From Falsochrobactrum shanghaiense (GTDB taxonomy: Bacteria > Pseudomonadota > Alphaproteobacteria > Rhizobiales > Rhizobiaceae): DNA of 64,000 nucleotides. Of the stretch, positions 62,497 through 64,000 are shown piece by piece. The stretch is taken from assembly GCF_003149535.1 (NCBI RefSeq), contig NZ_QGDB01000003.1:62001-126000 (forward strand). Direction: 5' to 3'. The notes beneath the pieces were generated by a model. It ran no database searches and was not told the DNA's origin. It was given only the letters and a program-made list of their open reading frames with translations. The stretch's first letter is position 1. The number at the start of each line of letters is the position of its first letter. The position numbers and the translations under genes are program-made.

Positions 62497-63711
62497 TTAA
62501 GCAGCCATCGCCTTTTGCAGGTTCTCATCGATCTTGTCGAGGAAGCCGGTGGTGGAAAGCCAGGGCTGATCGGGACCGATGAGAAGGGCCAGATCCTTGG
62601 TCATGAAGCCTGCTTCAACGGTATCGATGCAGACCTTTTCCAATGTTTCGGCAAAGCGCTTGAGTTCGGCATTGTTATCGAGCTTGGCGCGATGGGCGAG
62701 GCCACGGGTCCATGCAAAGATCGAAGCAATCGAGTTGGTCGAGGTTTCCTCGCCCTTCTGGTGCTGGCGATAGTGGCGCGTCACGGTGCCGTGTGCGGCT
62801 TCGGCTTCAACGGTCTTGCCATCCGGCGTCATGAGAACCGAAGTCATCAGGCCGAGCGAGCCGAAGCCCTGCGCGACGATGTCGGACTGGACGTCGCCGT
62901 CATAGTTCTTGCACGCCCAGACATAACCGCCGGACCACTTGAGCGCGGAAGCAACCATATCGTCGATGAGGCGGTGCTCATACCAAATCTTGGCTTCCTT
63001 GAATTTTTCAGCAAATTCGGCGTCGTATACTTCCTGGAAGATGTCCTTGAAGCGACCGTCATAAGCCTTGAGAATGGTGTTCTTGGTCGACAGATAGACC
63101 GGATAACCACGCTGCAGGCCATAGTTAAGGGAAGCGCGTGCGAAATCGCGGATGGAATCATCAAGATTATACATGGCCATGGCAACGCCCGAAGAGGGGG
63201 CGTCGAAGACTTCATGCTCGATGGTTTCGCCATCTTCGCCGACAAACTTGATCGTCAGCTTGCCTTTGCCGGGGAATTTGAAATCGGTGGCGCGGTACTG
63301 ATCGCCAAAAGCGTGGCGGCCAACGATGATTGGCTGAGTCCAGCCCGGAACCAGGCGCGGGACATTCTTTGCGATGATCGGCTCGCGGAAAATCACACCG
63401 CCGAGAATATTGCGGATCGTGCCGTTTGGCGACTTCCACATCTTCTTGAGCTTGAATTCCTCAACGCGGGTTTCATCTGGCGTGATGGTTGCGCATTTCA
63501 CACCGACGCCGTGTTCCTTGATGGCATTGGCAGCGTCAATGGTGACCTGATCGTTGGTCGCGTCGCGATGTTCGACGGACAGATCGTAATATTTAAGATC
63601 GATGTCGAGATAGGGATGGATCAGCTTGTCCTTGATGAACTGCCAGATGATGCGGGTCATCTCGTCGCCGTCGAGTTCAACGACCGGGTTTGCAACCTTG
63701 ATTTTTGCCAT
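62497..63711 (-). CDS. icd: Isocitrate dehydrogenase (NADP-dependent)
   Basis: 404 residues, the eukaryote-like homodimeric NADP-IDH form. Converts isocitrate to 2-oxoglutarate and CO2 in the TCA cycle. Motifs: [23 protein letters not shown] at the start, [40 protein letters not shown], and the late [30 protein letters not shown]. Divergent from a partial secreted protein gene; a promoter candidate lies 32-59 bases upstream. Confidence 0.98.
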   Translation of the reverse strand: MAKIKVANPVVELDGDEMTRIIWQFIKDKLIHPYLDIDLKYYDLSVEHRDATNDQVTIDAANAIKEHGVGVKCATITPDETRVEEFKLKKMWKSPNGTIRNILGGVIFREPIIAKNVPRLVPGWTQPIIVGRHAFGDQYRATDFKFPGKGKLTIKFVGEDGETIEHEVFDAPSSGVAMAMYNLDDSIRDFARASLNYGLQRGYPVYLSTKNTILKAYDGRFKDIFQEVYDAEFAEKFKEAKIWYEHRLIDDMVASALKWSGGYVWACKNYDGDVQSDIVAQGFGSLGLMTSVLMTPDGKTVEAEAAHGTVTRHYRQHQKGEETSTNSIASIFAWTRGLAHRAKLDNNAELKRFAETLEKVCIDTVEAGFMTKDLALLIGPDQPWLSTTGFLDKIDENLQKAMAA

Positions 63712-63742
63712 TGATAAAGCCTCTTATTGAATGCGTCGGGTC

Positions 63743-63770
63743 CGTATAGCATCGGTAGGCCAGAAGGCAA
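63743..63770 (-). promoter_or_regulatory. Candidate icd promoter
   Basis: On the minus strand: TTGCCT, a 16-base spacer, then TATACG. Reasonable but weak. Confidence 0.35.
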
Positions 63771-63948
63771 AGCGCCGGAGGCTTATTCTTTAGCCAATAA
63801 GGGGATTTCCCTGATCAAAATATGCGAAGGACGGCGCTTGCGGGAGCGTTAGCCATATTTCTGTCTGTTAATGGGCGCAGCTTACTGACGGGAACATTCG
63901 AGCCGTTCGAATTGAAACGCGCCATGTTCCCGTTCAGGGAGAAAAGCC

Positions 63949-64000
63949 ATGAGAAATCTGCTTTTAGCATGCGGCATCGTCGTTGCTGCGAGTGTGGGCG
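63949..64000 (+). CDS. Partial secreted protein (5' end only)
   Basis: ATG preceded by GGGAGA, then MRNLLLACGIVVAASVG, a clear signal-peptide start. The window ends after 17 codons, so identity cannot be given. A perfect 10-bp inverted repeat (ACGGGAACAT at 63888 with ATGTTCCCGT at 63924) lies just upstream. Confidence 0.65.
   Translation, partial: MRNLLLACGIVVAASVG

Noticed and set aside
62434-63714. Long plus-strand frame opposite icd
   Set aside because: Complement of the conserved isocitrate dehydrogenase gene; the minus strand has full family motifs, so the plus frame is incidental.

Overview
This window is a housekeeping segment of an alphaproteobacterial chromosome, almost certainly Brucella or its close relative Ochrobactrum. 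Supporting signs are the 1377-residue RpoB and 1400-residue RpoC, a tRNA-Tyr/tRNA-Gly/tuf/tRNA-Trp/secE/nusG block running into rplK and rpoBC, rpoBC directly followed by the str and S10-spc-alpha clusters, an alphaproteobacterial LexA box (GAAC-N7-GAAC) before recA, TTAA-N7-TTAA boxes of the CtrA type, and short intergenic palindromic repeats resembling the Brucella Bru-RS/Rhizobiales mosaic repeats. Species cannot be fixed from sequence reading alone.

Layout. 1-18.8 kb: mixed single genes and short operons. They are tRNA-Glu, an M15-type lipoprotein, a small lipoprotein, alaC-like aminotransferase, hom, glpX, recJ, a Tim44-domain membrane protein, gloA, a double cold-shock-domain protein, a DUF192 protein, an alpha/beta hydrolase, cysE, a DUF3126 protein, a gamma-carbonic-anhydrase-like protein, a BTLCP cysteine-peptidase-like protein, a PAS-type protein, a rhomboid protease, a CBS protein and rlmB. 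19-53 kb: the gene-expression supercluster, all on the plus strand except one small acidic ORF: tRNAs, tuf copy 1, secE, nusG, rplKAJL, rpoBC, rpsL, rpsG, fusA, tuf copy 2, rpsJ to rplO, secY, adk, rpsM, rpsK, rpoA, rplQ. 53.3-64 kb: a DegP/HtrA-type protease, rarA, a YnfA-type membrane protein, an SLT-domain lipoprotein, an OmpA-domain lipoprotein, recA, alaS, icd (minus strand) and the first codons of a secreted protein cut by the window edge.

How it works together. The central 34 kb encodes RNA polymerase core subunits, translation elongation factors, 27 ribosomal proteins, the SecY/SecE translocon core and adenylate kinase, so transcription, translation and membrane insertion are co-expressed. 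The gaps inside this cluster hold strong predicted RNA hairpins (before rplK, between rplA and rplJ, rplL and rpoB, rpoB and rpoC, rplO and secY, rpsK and rpoA) that are good candidates for attenuation, processing or autoregulation. The flanks carry metabolism (homoserine, gluconeogenesis, serine to cysteine, isocitrate), DNA repair (recJ, rarA, recA) and envelope functions.

I found no mobile element, CRISPR array, toxin-antitoxin pair, phage, rRNA or obviously new multigene system. The most interesting observations are regulatory: CtrA-type boxes before an SLT lipoprotein and before a PAS protein, conserved-looking leader hairpins, the repeat elements, and two tuf copies that differ at only three synonymous positions by eye.
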